Below are positions 38,324 to 46,606 of a stretch of DNA of 64,000 bases, piece after piece. Numbering within the stretch: the first letter of the stretch is position 1; each line of letters opens with the position of its first letter. The stretch comes from Tolypothrix sp. FACHB-123 (lineage in GTDB: Bacteria > Cyanobacteriota > Cyanobacteriia > Cyanobacteriales > Nostocaceae), in the NCBI RefSeq assembly GCF_014697075.1, contig NZ_JACJRE010000042.1, positions 1 to 64,000 of the forward strand, read 5' to 3'. Position numbers and translations under genes: made by a program. Below the pieces are notes generated by a model, which ran no database searches, was not told the DNA's origin, and was given only the letters and a program-made list of their open reading frames with translations.

Positions 38324-39229
38324 ATGGTCACTCATAATTATGCCGAGCGCGATCGCGATGGACAAGTAACCTTTTACGTACCTTTATGGAAGAGAAAAGG
38401 AATTACTCTGGAGTTATACGATGATTATTGGCGCAACGTTCACGGCCCAGTTTGCGCTAGACTTCCTGGTCAATATCAATACTGGCAATTTCATGTAGCC
38501 CATAATCAAGGTGGAGTCTTTCCAGAAATTCCCGGTGTTTCTCAAACTTTACCAGAAGAAGATCAATTTGATGGCATTGCAGAATTAACCTTTAAGTCCC
38601 CCGAAGAGCGGCAAATTTGGTTTCAAGCAGCTGCCATTCTCATGGATGACGAACACAACTTATTTAGCAAAGCCATTGGCTATAACACTAGTCCAGGTAA
38701 CTCTATCACCTATGTAGATGGTATTGAAAATGGTAGCCCTAACGGCGTAGTTGGTGTTGAAAAATTTCATGTTCTATTGCGCAAAGCTGATGGCGTAAGT
38801 GTAGAAGAGTTTCGTCAATATTTAAAAGAAGTTTTCGCTAGCAAAATTAGCCATAATCCACATCTTTTAAAATTGCGCTTGCATTTATTTGATGAAGTTG
38901 ATAATTCCCGTCCCGATGCAGCGGGAGTATCGCATTACGAAGCACCAGAAAGGCAATACCAAGCTGCATTTGAAATTGCCTTTGCTACCCGTTTAGACAT
39001 GGAAATTTTCTTTGCTTCAGTTGACTATCAAGCTGCTACCAAAGAACAAGCTAAGTATGTCAGACAAATTAGTCCCTTCCCCGAAAGAACAGCTTATACA
39101 TTTGTTTATGACGGCAAAATGACTTTGGCTGGACAAAGAAGTTCTACTGTTGCCGAACTAATTACTAATATCGGTGCAGTTAATCAATTGCAGGACGACA
39201 TAGTTGAGCTGATGAGCAAGGTTCGTTAA
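38324..39229 (+). CDS. EthD-domain protein
   Basis: A 301-residue protein with two ferredoxin-like alpha/beta barrel halves of the EthD type. The first (about 15-130) has FYVPLWKRKGITLELYDDYWRNVHGPVCARLP and the second (about 145-255) has EKFHVLLRKADGVSVEEFRQYL. EthD proteins include the small partner of ethyl tert-butyl ether P450 systems and decarboxylases or cyclases of polyketide pathways. No reaction can be assigned. It starts 11 bases after the exported TTHB210-like gene. A partial, frameshifted copy lies immediately downstream, showing a recent tandem duplication of this gene. Confidence 0.82.
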   Translation: MVTHNYAERDRDGQVTFYVPLWKRKGITLELYDDYWRNVHGPVCARLPGQYQYWQFHVAHNQGGVFPEIPGVSQTLPEEDQFDGIAELTFKSPEERQIWFQAAAILMDDEHNLFSKAIGYNTSPGNSITYVDGIENGSPNGVVGVEKFHVLLRKADGVSVEEFRQYLKEVFASKISHNPHLLKLRLHLFDEVDNSRPDAAGVSHYEAPERQYQAAFEIAFATRLDMEIFFASVDYQAATKEQAKYVRQISPFPERTAYTFVYDGKMTLAGQRSSTVAELITNIGAVNQLQDDIVELMSKVR

Positions 39230-39256
39230 TAGTTTTTTCATCTAATAGAAAAACAC

Positions 39257-39599
39257 ATGAGATCTCATAACTATGCCGAGCGCGATCGACCAGGAAAGGT
39301 AAGCTTTTACGTACTGTTGTGGAAGAGACAGGGAATTACTGTAGAGTTATTTGACGACCCGTTTAGACATGGAAATATTCTTTGCTTCAGTTGAATATCA
39401 AGCTGCTACCAAAGAACAAGCTAAGTATGTCAGACAAATTAGCCCGTTTCCCGAAAGAACAGCCTATGTATTTGTATATGACAGCAAGATGACTTTAGCT
39501 GGACAAAGAAGTTCTACTGTTGCCAAACTAATTACCGACATCGGCGCAGTTAATCAATTGCAAGACAATATAGTTGACCTCATGAGTAAGGTTCGTTAA
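39257..39599 (+). pseudogene. Internally deleted duplicate of the EthD gene
   Basis: ATG at 39257 opens a frame matching the first 34 codons of the EthD gene (NYAERDRPGKVSFYVLLWKR and on to ELFDD). The sequence then jumps at about 39357 to the part encoding residues about 222-301 of the parent, in another frame. The first frame stops at 39392-39394. The distal frame, from TRLDMEIFFAS to LMSKVR, differs from the parent at about seven of 80 residues. About 560 bp of the middle are missing. This is a decayed tandem duplication; no full product can be made, although a short C-terminal peptide could in principle be translated from an internal start. Confidence 0.88.
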
Positions 39600-39656
39600 T
39601 GTTTTGGATGTCGATCACTACTAAATAAATCGATCAAGTACAGGAGATATTAAAAC

Positions 39657-40223
39657 ATGAAAAAGCGCATCAACTACTACCAAGATTTATCTGCTGATTA
39701 TTCCAGACCAGGACTTGTATCTAAAGAACAGCAAGATAAACTTATAGAAGATGCTTGGAAATTTATTAGTTTAAAAGAAGAAAAATTGCCCCAAATTGGG
39801 ACAGACTATACTCCAGAGCAAATTGAAAAAGAAAACAAAGAATGGTGGCCAACTCACTGTGAAGCTTTGCGTCAAGGCAGAGGAGATATTTTAACAGGAG
39901 AATATCGCAGCGATTTAGTTTATTTATGTCAGGACGGCCCCTACTACGGGTTAGATGAGCAAAAAGAAAGAGAGCAACATTGGTGGGCTTTAATTGCTCA
40001 ACCAGGCGTAACAATGACCTGGCCTATAGTCCAGTTTTGGAGCGAATTTGTGCATTTTGAATGGCAGTGTTTAGATGATGCAACTGGTGAAACATTAGCC
40101 AAAGGTAGCGTTTGTTGGGTAAGACGGGGACATAGAGGAGCTTGCTACTTCAAGAGTGAACAATTAACCTTCTACCGTGATGTGTTCGCAGCTCCAGAAC
40201 TGTTGAAATTAATTAAAGTATAG
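39657..40223 (+). CDS. Hypothetical protein, NTF2-like fold
   Basis: A 188-residue protein with an N-terminal helical part (about 1-60) and a domain with NTF2-like features: HCEALRQGRGDILTGEYRSDLVYL, EQHWWALI, VQFWSEFVHFEWQCLDDATGE and a last strand KSEQLTFYRDVF. It is larger and more divergent than the three NTF2-like paralogues upstream. It precedes the DJ-1/PfpI gene by 38 bases. In Synechocystis an uncharacterised gene (slr1852, from memory) stands at the head of the icfG neighbourhood, and this could be its counterpart. No activity can be assigned. ATG at 39657 follows the ribosome binding site AGGAGAT. Confidence 0.7.
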   Translation: MKKRINYYQDLSADYSRPGLVSKEQQDKLIEDAWKFISLKEEKLPQIGTDYTPEQIEKENKEWWPTHCEALRQGRGDILTGEYRSDLVYLCQDGPYYGLDEQKEREQHWWALIAQPGVTMTWPIVQFWSEFVHFEWQCLDDATGETLAKGSVCWVRRGHRGACYFKSEQLTFYRDVFAAPELLKLIKV

Positions 40224-40261
40224 TTGGAGGTTTGAAAAACTATTTTGTCAGAGGTAATAAC

Positions 40262-40894
40262 ATGACTGCTAGTAAAGGTAAAATCGCTGTACTGATTGAA
40301 GAACATTTTGATGCCACAGAGTTTCGCCGCTTCAATGAGTATTTTCCTGAAAAAGGTTATGAAGTAGAGTATGTATCTCATTTATGGGGTAATAAAGAGT
40401 TACACTTTGGTTCTAATCCAGAAAACGATCAAATAGAACTTCATGTTACAGTTAGCACCGAAGTTCAAGATATTGACCCTGCTGATTATAAAGGCATAAT
40501 TTGCATTGGTGCCTATGCGATGGATCGCCTGAGATATCAAGTTAATGTCAAGAAAGGGCAAAAAAACCAAGCTCCTGCGGTGGCTTTTTTGCGCAGAGCG
40601 GTGGCCACAGATAATGTGAAATTAGGAACTATTTGTCATAGTTTGTGGCTATTTTGTGCCGATCCAGATTTAATTCAAGGTCGGAAAGTAACTTGTGCCC
40701 ATAACATTATTTGTGATGTTGAAAATGCTGGTGCAGAGGTTGTTTATGACAACGATGTCACAGCTGATTTAGTGATTGATGGCAATCTGATTACAGGTAA
40801 ACACCCAGGAGTTGTAGACCAATTCATGGAAGAGTTTGTCAAAGAAATCGAAAAAACCAACTCTCGGAATCAAGAAGTTGTCCAGACTATTTGA
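40262..40894 (+). CDS. DJ-1/PfpI family protein
   Basis: A 210-residue DJ-1/PfpI fold protein. The nucleophile elbow Cys125 lies in GTICHSLWLF and an acidic partner in IEEHFDATEF. The Ser after His replaces the usual Gly or Ala. Family members act as glyoxalase III-type hydratases, chaperones, peptidases or isonitrile hydratases; the branch cannot be told here. ATG at 40262 with GAGGT just upstream is chosen over a TTG at 40232, which has too short a spacing from its GGAGG. It follows the NTF2-like gene, and as I recall a homologue (slr1854) precedes the epimerase in Synechocystis. A 13-bp hairpin follows the stop. Confidence 0.87.
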   Translation: MTASKGKIAVLIEEHFDATEFRRFNEYFPEKGYEVEYVSHLWGNKELHFGSNPENDQIELHVTVSTEVQDIDPADYKGIICIGAYAMDRLRYQVNVKKGQKNQAPAVAFLRRAVATDNVKLGTICHSLWLFCADPDLIQGRKVTCAHNIICDVENAGAEVVYDNDVTADLVIDGNLITGKHPGVVDQFMEEFVKEIEKTNSRNQEVVQTI

Positions 40895-41456
40895 GGGTAA
40901 GGCGATCTAATGAATACGGTTGTGTTAGTGCACAACCGTATTCCTAACCATAGTACTTTTCAGCGATCAAAGTAAGTCTGGTTTGCCAGCAACAGCGATC
41001 GCTCTAAAGCCAAAATTCAGCATGAATTTGTGTAACTGGTTGCTATTCAGGTGTATACATATCAAGTTATTCTGATGAAATTTAGGATGATCAATATTCC
41101 GTAGCTATGACTTAAGTAAAATTACTATCATATATTGTTTTTTTACTACTATATCCAGGTAAAAGGGGATAAAATAACTCTTGTCCTGTTGGTAGTGTTT
41201 TCTAGGCTCATTGTTCCCAGGGGAATAAAAACTCAAGCTACCCTGTCCAGCAGGAAAAAAATTACGTTGGTTGTATTCAATTCTCAAGACTACTTGAGAG
41301 CAAGAGTAGCACTTCACTACCTCAAGCACTATTACAAACAATTACTCCAGCGTAGCGATCGCTAACAAATCTGCCAAATTGAACTAAAGGGCTACATAAA
41401 CTCGAGATTTAGATTTAGCAACAATATCTACCCTTCTATTTCCTTAACAGTAAAAG
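40895..41456. other. Gap between the DJ-1 gene and the AGE epimerase gene
   Basis: 562 bp with a strong hairpin at its beginning and no gene I can support. A forward reading frame at 41135-41365 exists but has neither a family match nor a ribosome binding site. The segment from 41390 to 41456 is likely the leader of the epimerase gene. Confidence 0.4.
40912..40943 (+). terminator. 13-bp hairpin ending the VOC-to-DJ-1 gene run
   Basis: GAATACGGTTGTG at 40912-40924 and CACAACCGTATTC at 40931-40943 are perfectly complementary around a six-base loop, 17 bases after the DJ-1 stop codon. A T tract is lacking, so it may act as a terminator or as a 3' RNA-stabilising element. Confidence 0.65.
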
Positions 41457-43283
41457 ATGAACAAACTAAACTTCTCAATCTCAGACACAATCACTGGTTA
41501 CGTCACTGACTTTAACCCCAGTGATAAGTCTTTTGGTATTAAAACCTCAGGTGAGCAAGAATACAGAGCATATCTCACTCCAACTGTTTATGCCAGAATT
41601 GCCCAAAACCTAGAAGAGCCTTACAGAGATTGCACTGGACAAATTGAACAACTGCTAGTACCAGGTCAGCACGTATTTGCTTACGGTGTTTTTTATCCCC
41701 AGGGAGATGGCTATAAATTTGAAGCTAAGTCCCTAGTATTCCCCAATGATAAACCAGGTTCCTATCGCCACGAAGAACCAGACTGGTGGATTAAACAGAT
41801 ACGTTCGATTGCTGACAGCTACCTAAAATGGCAATTTAATTATCCCGATCGCGAAATTGATTACCACGAATACCGCACTTATCTACACTTAGCCGGAGGT
41901 AAAAAGCGCGATGATTTTTTACAAGAAACTGATACCATTTCTCGTCTCGTCTATGGTTTCGCTTCAGCGTTTCTCTTAACCGGTGAAGACCGCTTTCTGG
42001 AAGCAGCAGAAAGAGGCACAGAATATCTGCGCGAACACATGCGCTTCTACGATCCTGATGAAAACCTAATTTACTGGTATCACGGGGTTAAAGTTACTGG
42101 TCGTCGGGAACAAAAGCTATTGACTTCCGAGTTTAGTGACGACTACGACGCTATCCCCGCCTACGAACAAATTTACGCTTTAGCTGGCCCGATTCAAACC
42201 TACCGGATTACAGGCGATCCGCGCATTCTCAAAGACGCAGAGATGACCGTGGATTTATTTGATAAATTCTTCCTGGATAAAGACGGTGGTGGCTATTTCT
42301 CCCACATTGACCCGATTACCCTCGATCCCCGTGCCGAATCTTTAGGTCGCAACCGCGCACGCAAAAACTGGAACTCAGTCGGTGACCATGCACCTGCCTA
42401 CCTAATCAACTTGTGGTTAGCTACAGGCGAGAAAAAATACGCTGATTTCCTTGAATACACCTTTGACACCATCGCCAAATATTTCCCTGACTACGACAAC
42501 AGCCCCTTTGTCCAAGAGAAATTCTTTGAAGACTGGAGCAAAGACCAAGAATGGGGTTGGCAGCAAAACCGCGCCGTTGTCGGTCACAACTTGAAAATTG
42601 CTTGGAACTTGATGCGGATGAATTCCCTCAAGTCTAAAGAAGAATATGTACAACTAGCAGAAAAAATCGCTCACCTGATGCCCAAAGTTGGTAGCGACCA
42701 ACAAAGAGGCGGCTGGTATGACGTAGTTGAACGGGTTCTTGCTGAAGGTGAAGAACAGCACCGCTTCGTTTGGCACGATCGCAAAGCTTGGTGGCAACAA
42801 GAACAAGCTATTCTCGCTTACCTCATTCTCTACGGTATCTTGAATAAGCCAGAATACAAAGTTCAAGCCCATGAAGCCGCTGCCTTCTACAATGCTTTCT
42901 TCCTGGATCATGATGACGGTGCAGTTTACTTCAACGTTTTAGCTAACGGCTTACCTTACCTGTTGGGTAACGAACGCTTCAAAGGCTCTCACTCCATGAG
43001 TGCTTACCACTCAACAGAACTATGTTATTTATCAGTAGTCTACACTAACCTACTGATTACCAAGCAACCACTAGACCTATACTTTAAACCCCAACCAGGT
43101 GCATTCAAGGACAACATCCTGCGGGTGCAGCCTGATATCTTACCTCCTGGTAGCATCAAGATAGGTGCTTGTTGGATCGATGACCAACCATACACCGATT
43201 TTGACGCTGATGGCTTAACTGTGAAACTACCAGACACCAAAGCCCAACTCAAAGTCAAAGTTACAATTGTCCCTACCGCTTAG
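41457..43283 (+). CDS. N-acylglucosamine 2-epimerase (AGE) family protein
   Basis: A 608-residue protein. The first 100 residues form a small beta-barrel-like domain (ITGYVTDFNPSDKSFGIK, HVFAYGVFYPQGDGYKFEA). The remainder is an (alpha/alpha)6 barrel of the AGE/cellobiose-epimerase type with SRLVYGFASAFLLTG, FFLDKDGGGYFSHID, NWNSVGDHAPAYLIN, AVVGHNLKIAWNLMRM and WWQQEQAILAY. The conserved His residues in VGDH and GHNLK are typical catalytic positions. The enzyme probably epimerises or isomerises a sugar; the substrate is not clear. It leads the STAS-GlgX-STAS-PP2C-kinase run, matching the order slr1855 to slr1861 that I recall for the Synechocystis icfG region. That suggests a role in glucose or glycogen metabolism. 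Confidence 0.85.
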   Translation: MNKLNFSISDTITGYVTDFNPSDKSFGIKTSGEQEYRAYLTPTVYARIAQNLEEPYRDCTGQIEQLLVPGQHVFAYGVFYPQGDGYKFEAKSLVFPNDKPGSYRHEEPDWWIKQIRSIADSYLKWQFNYPDREIDYHEYRTYLHLAGGKKRDDFLQETDTISRLVYGFASAFLLTGEDRFLEAAERGTEYLREHMRFYDPDENLIYWYHGVKVTGRREQKLLTSEFSDDYDAIPAYEQIYALAGPIQTYRITGDPRILKDAEMTVDLFDKFFLDKDGGGYFSHIDPITLDPRAESLGRNRARKNWNSVGDHAPAYLINLWLATGEKKYADFLEYTFDTIAKYFPDYDNSPFVQEKFFEDWSKDQEWGWQQNRAVVGHNLKIAWNLMRMNSLKSKEEYVQLAEKIAHLMPKVGSDQQRGGWYDVVERVLAEGEEQHRFVWHDRKAWWQQEQAILAYLILYGILNKPEYKVQAHEAAAFYNAFFLDHDDGAVYFNVLANGLPYLLGNERFKGSHSMSAYHSTELCYLSVVYTNLLITKQPLDLYFKPQPGAFKDNILRVQPDILPPGSIKIGACWIDDQPYTDFDADGLTVKLPDTKAQLKVKVTIVPTA

Positions 43284-43303
43284 TCTGCTGGAAGTAATTA
43301 ATT

Positions 43304-43705
43304 ATGGAGATTATTGTCAACAAAATCCAAGTAACTGCAATCAACACAAGCGATGCAGCTTCAGCAGTACAAGAGGAAGTCACTGTAGTCGAGCTAGATG
43401 GTGATGTAGATGGCAAAACCGCGCCAGAAGTGCAAACTCAAGTTTTACCTTTGGTGCAACCAAAAAGTAAATTGCTGCTGGATTTAACAAAAGTTCCTTA
43501 TATGTCCAGTGCTGGCTTACGTGCATTGCTATCCCTACATCGCAAATTTGCCGATCAAGAAGGACAACTGGTACTGGTAGGAGTTGCACCAGAGATTCAA
43601 GATACGATGGAGGTTACTGGGTTTCTTAATTTCTTCACTATTAGCAACACCATAGAATCGGGCTTAAAATCTCTCCAAGTTAAAGTTCATCCTCTACCTG
43701 CTTAA
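43304..43705 (+). CDS. STAS-domain anti-sigma factor antagonist 1
   Basis: A 133-residue STAS protein. The core is VVELDGDVDGKTAPEVQTQV, LLDLTKVPYMSSAGLRALLSLH and GQLVLVGVAPEIQDTMEVTGFLNFF. The phosphorylatable Ser lies in MSSAGLR. In partner switching, the unphosphorylated STAS protein binds an anti-sigma-type kinase, and a PP2C phosphatase restores it. It starts 21 bases after the epimerase stop, so co-transcription is likely, and precedes glgX. It corresponds in order to slr1856 of Synechocystis. Confidence 0.9.
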   Translation: MEIIVNKIQVTAINTSDAASAVQEEVTVVELDGDVDGKTAPEVQTQVLPLVQPKSKLLLDLTKVPYMSSAGLRALLSLHRKFADQEGQLVLVGVAPEIQDTMEVTGFLNFFTISNTIESGLKSLQVKVHPLPA

Positions 43706-43835
43706 TCAACTCCAGAAGATTGAGTCCCCAAGGAACAGACGCGGTCAAGCAATGCTTTAGCAATGCTTTTTGTACCGCGTCCCTGTTTCCCCCATCGGCC
43801 GAGCTGAATGCCATTCCACTCACTAGCAAAGAATA

Positions 43836-45953
43836 ATGGAGCGCATCGACGTTAATCCCACCCATATCTACGACGGCTTTAAACTCCGTCGGGGTAAACC
43901 TTTCCCTTTTGGAGCCACACTAGTTCCAGGCGGGGTGAACTTTTCTATTTTTTCCAGTCACGCCAAATCCTGTTCTTTAGTGCTGTTTAAGAAACACCAG
44001 CCCGAACCTTTTGCAGAAATTCCTTTTCCCGAAGAGTTTCGGATTGGGAACGTTTTTTGCATGGTGGTGTTTGACTTGGATTATGAAGAAATCGAGTATG
44101 GCTATCGTATGGATGGCCCCTTCGATCCCAAAGCCGGACACTGGTTTGATAAGAGCAAAATTCTCTTAGATCCCTATGCCAAAATTATTGGCGGTCGGGA
44201 TGTTTGGGGCGTAACGCCAGATTGGAGCGATATTTACCATCACCGCGCCCGGATTGCCTTTGATGACTTTGACTGGGAATCAGAGCGACCTCTGGAAATT
44301 CCGCCAGAAGACTTGATTATTTACGAAATGCATGTCCGCAGCTTTACCCGCCATCCGTCCTCTGGGGTAAAGCATCCAGGAACCTTTGCGGCGATTCGTG
44401 AGAAGATCCCCTACTTAAAAGAATTGGGTGTAAACTGCATCGAACTCATGCCTGTATATGAGTTTGACGAGTTTGAAAACTCTCGTCCTAATCCCCAAAC
44501 AGGTGAAACATTACTTAACTACTGGGGATACAGTACTGTGGGTTTCTTTGCACCCAAAGCAGGGTATGCAGCCACAGGTAAGTTTGGGATGCAGGTCGAT
44601 GAGTTGAAGACACTGGTGAAAGAACTTCATGCTAACGGCATTGAAGTCATTCTAGATGTGGTCTTTAACCATACCGCCGAAGGTAATGAAAACGGCCCAG
44701 TGATTTCCTTCCGGGGTATTGACAATAAGACATATTATATGCTTACTCCAGAGGGATACTATTACAACTTTAGTGGTTGCGGTAACACCCTCAATTGTAA
44801 TAACCCCATTGTGCGCAGTATTGTGCTTGACTGTTTGCGTTACTGGGCATCGGAGTATCACATCGACGGCTTCCGGTTTGACTTGGCATCAATTCTCGGA
44901 CGCGATCCTTGGGGCGCACCCCTAGCCAATCCACCGTTGTTGGAAACATTAGCCTTTGACCCAATTTTGGCAAGATGTAAATTGATTGCTGAAGCTTGGG
45001 ATGCTGGCGGTTTGTACCAAGTCGGTTCTTTCCCAGCTTTTGGTCGCTGGGCGGAGTGGAATGGTAAATACCGCGATGGTATTCGCAAGTTCCTCAAAGG
45101 CGAACCGGGAAGAGTTGGCGATATGGCGCAAAGGTTGCAAGGTTCACCAGATTTGTATGCTTGGGCGGGACGCGCACCTGCAACTTCGATTAATTTCATC
45201 ACCGCCCATGATGGTTTTACCTTAGCTGACTTAGTTTCTTATAACGGTAAGCATAACGAAGCCAACGGAGAAAACAACAACGACGGTACCAACGATAACG
45301 ATAGTTGGAACTGTGGCGCAGAAGGCTGGACAGACGATCCAGGTATTAATGCTTTGCGTCAACGGCAGATGAAAAATGCGATCGCTCTGTTGCTAGTCAG
45401 CCAAGGTGTACCGATGATCCTCATGGGTGATGAAGTCGGACGCTCTCAAAACGGTAACAACAATACTTACTGCCACGATAACGAGCTGAACTGGTTGAAT
45501 TGGGAACTGTTAAAGTCTAACGCCGACCTATTCAACTTTGCTAAACATTGCATCGCTTTTCGCAAAGCCCACCCCGTACTGAGAAATCACTGGCACTTCC
45601 AAAATCGCGACTACGTTGGTAGTGGCTATGCTGATATTACCTGGCATGGTACTAAAGCTTGGAATGCAGACTGGTCAGACGCTAGTCGTACCCTAGCTTT
45701 TATGCTTTGTGGCAAACACGCTAAAGGTGGCACAGTCAACGATAACTATATTTACGTTGCCATGAATATGCACTGGGAAGCTCACTGGTTTGAAATTCCC
45801 CAACCGCCAGCGGGTATGAAATGGCATATCTTTGCCAACACCGGTGCGCCTGCTGGGGAAGCAAGCTGGGAGCAGGGTAAAGAACCAGAACTAGAAAATC
45901 AGCAGGGAATTTTACTAGGCGATCGCTCATTAGTTATTCTAGTAGGCAAATAA
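43836..45953 (+). CDS. glgX: Glycogen debranching enzyme GlgX
   Basis: A 705-residue isoamylase-type debranching enzyme. The N terminus carries a CBM48-like domain (about 10-115: GATLVPGGVNFSIFSSHAKS). The GH13 barrel follows with the four conserved regions: DVVFNHTAEG, GFRFDLASILG (nucleophile Asp), LIAEAWDAGG (acid/base Glu) and ITAHDGFTL. It hydrolyses alpha-1,6 branches of glycogen for mobilisation. It is set between two STAS genes in a partner-switching cluster, implying regulation together with carbon status, as in the Synechocystis icfG locus. Confidence 0.94.
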   Translation: MERIDVNPTHIYDGFKLRRGKPFPFGATLVPGGVNFSIFSSHAKSCSLVLFKKHQPEPFAEIPFPEEFRIGNVFCMVVFDLDYEEIEYGYRMDGPFDPKAGHWFDKSKILLDPYAKIIGGRDVWGVTPDWSDIYHHRARIAFDDFDWESERPLEIPPEDLIIYEMHVRSFTRHPSSGVKHPGTFAAIREKIPYLKELGVNCIELMPVYEFDEFENSRPNPQTGETLLNYWGYSTVGFFAPKAGYAATGKFGMQVDELKTLVKELHANGIEVILDVVFNHTAEGNENGPVISFRGIDNKTYYMLTPEGYYYNFSGCGNTLNCNNPIVRSIVLDCLRYWASEYHIDGFRFDLASILGRDPWGAPLANPPLLETLAFDPILARCKLIAEAWDAGGLYQVGSFPAFGRWAEWNGKYRDGIRKFLKGEPGRVGDMAQRLQGSPDLYAWAGRAPATSINFITAHDGFTLADLVSYNGKHNEANGENNNDGTNDNDSWNCGAEGWTDDPGINALRQRQMKNAIALLLVSQGVPMILMGDEVGRSQNGNNNTYCHDNELNWLNWELLKSNADLFNFAKHCIAFRKAHPVLRNHWHFQNRDYVGSGYADITWHGTKAWNADWSDASRTLAFMLCGKHAKGGTVNDNYIYVAMNMHWEAHWFEIPQPPAGMKWHIFANTGAPAGEASWEQGKEPELENQQGILLGDRSLVILVGK

Positions 45954-46030
45954 ATCTTCGGGTTTCGTCCGTTAACAATGACGAAATATCAATCAACAAC
46001 CAAAACCTTAGCAAAACGGAGAATGAAATT

Positions 46031-46354
46031 ATGACTTTTAGTGCAACCCTGGAAATTAAAGACGATACCGCTAAAATTACTTTAACTGGCGAACTAGATG
46101 CTAGTTCCGCAGGCATTTTTAAAGCAGAGGTGGAAAATGCCCTCAAAGCCGGAGTGAAGCGTCTAGTGTTGTTCATCCAAGATCTTGAATATATCGCCAG
46201 TGCTGGATTGCGCGTCCTCATTTTTGCTAAACAAAAAATGGGTGCTGATGCTGATATTCATGTAGTCGGTGGACAAGAACAAGTGCTAGACACCCTAGAA
46301 AAAACTGGTTTCGATCAAGGCGTGATTATCCAAGATACCTACGAAGTAGCCTAA
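46031..46354 (+). CDS. STAS-domain anti-sigma factor antagonist 2
   Basis: A 107-residue STAS protein. It has the pattern KITLTGELDASSAGIFKAEV, LVLFIQDLEYIASAGLRVLI and VVGGQEQVLDTLEKTGFDQG, with the likely phosphorylated Ser in IASAGLR. It follows glgX and precedes the PP2C phosphatase, corresponding in order to slr1859 of Synechocystis. ATG at 46031 has GGAGAATG in front. The pair of STAS proteins suggests two outputs for one phosphatase/kinase set. A hairpin at 46393-46414 follows. Confidence 0.9.
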   Translation: MTFSATLEIKDDTAKITLTGELDASSAGIFKAEVENALKAGVKRLVLFIQDLEYIASAGLRVLIFAKQKMGADADIHVVGGQEQVLDTLEKTGFDQGVIIQDTYEVA

Positions 46355-46392
46355 TTCTGGTAGTAGAGAATTAGGAACAAGTTTGAAGTATG

Positions 46393-46424
46393 AAGGCTAA
46401 AGTTGTTTAGCCTTTAGCTTTTCT
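46393..46424 (+). terminator. Hairpin after STAS protein 2
   Basis: AAGGCTAAA at 46393-46401 pairs with TTTAGCCTT at 46406-46414 and is followed by TAGCTTTTCTT. It probably terminates or attenuates transcription between the STAS gene and the phosphatase gene 190 bases downstream, which may therefore have its own promoter in 46425-46606. Confidence 0.65.
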
Positions 46425-46606
46425 TAGATTGTGAGCAAAATTTTCAAGTATAATGAAAAACATCTTTAATTTCCTTACTTAAAAATACACTGCCAAGGTG
46501 ACTCTTAAATTTTGTCACTGGTGCGCCATGTTAACTAATATTCTTCAGAGAATTTAGGTCACAGTAGCGCAAAACGGCTCCTAAGATCTACCTCCTCATA
46601 AAATTT

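Noticed and set aside
33396-40894. Classic polyketide or NRPS gene cluster
   Set aside because: NTF2-like and EthD folds occur in such clusters, but no ketosynthase, carrier protein or adenylation domain is found here.
41135-41365. 76-residue forward reading frame between the DJ-1 and AGE genes
   Set aside because: No family resemblance, no ribosome binding site and a composition typical of AT-rich intergenic DNA; the opposite strand is equally open.
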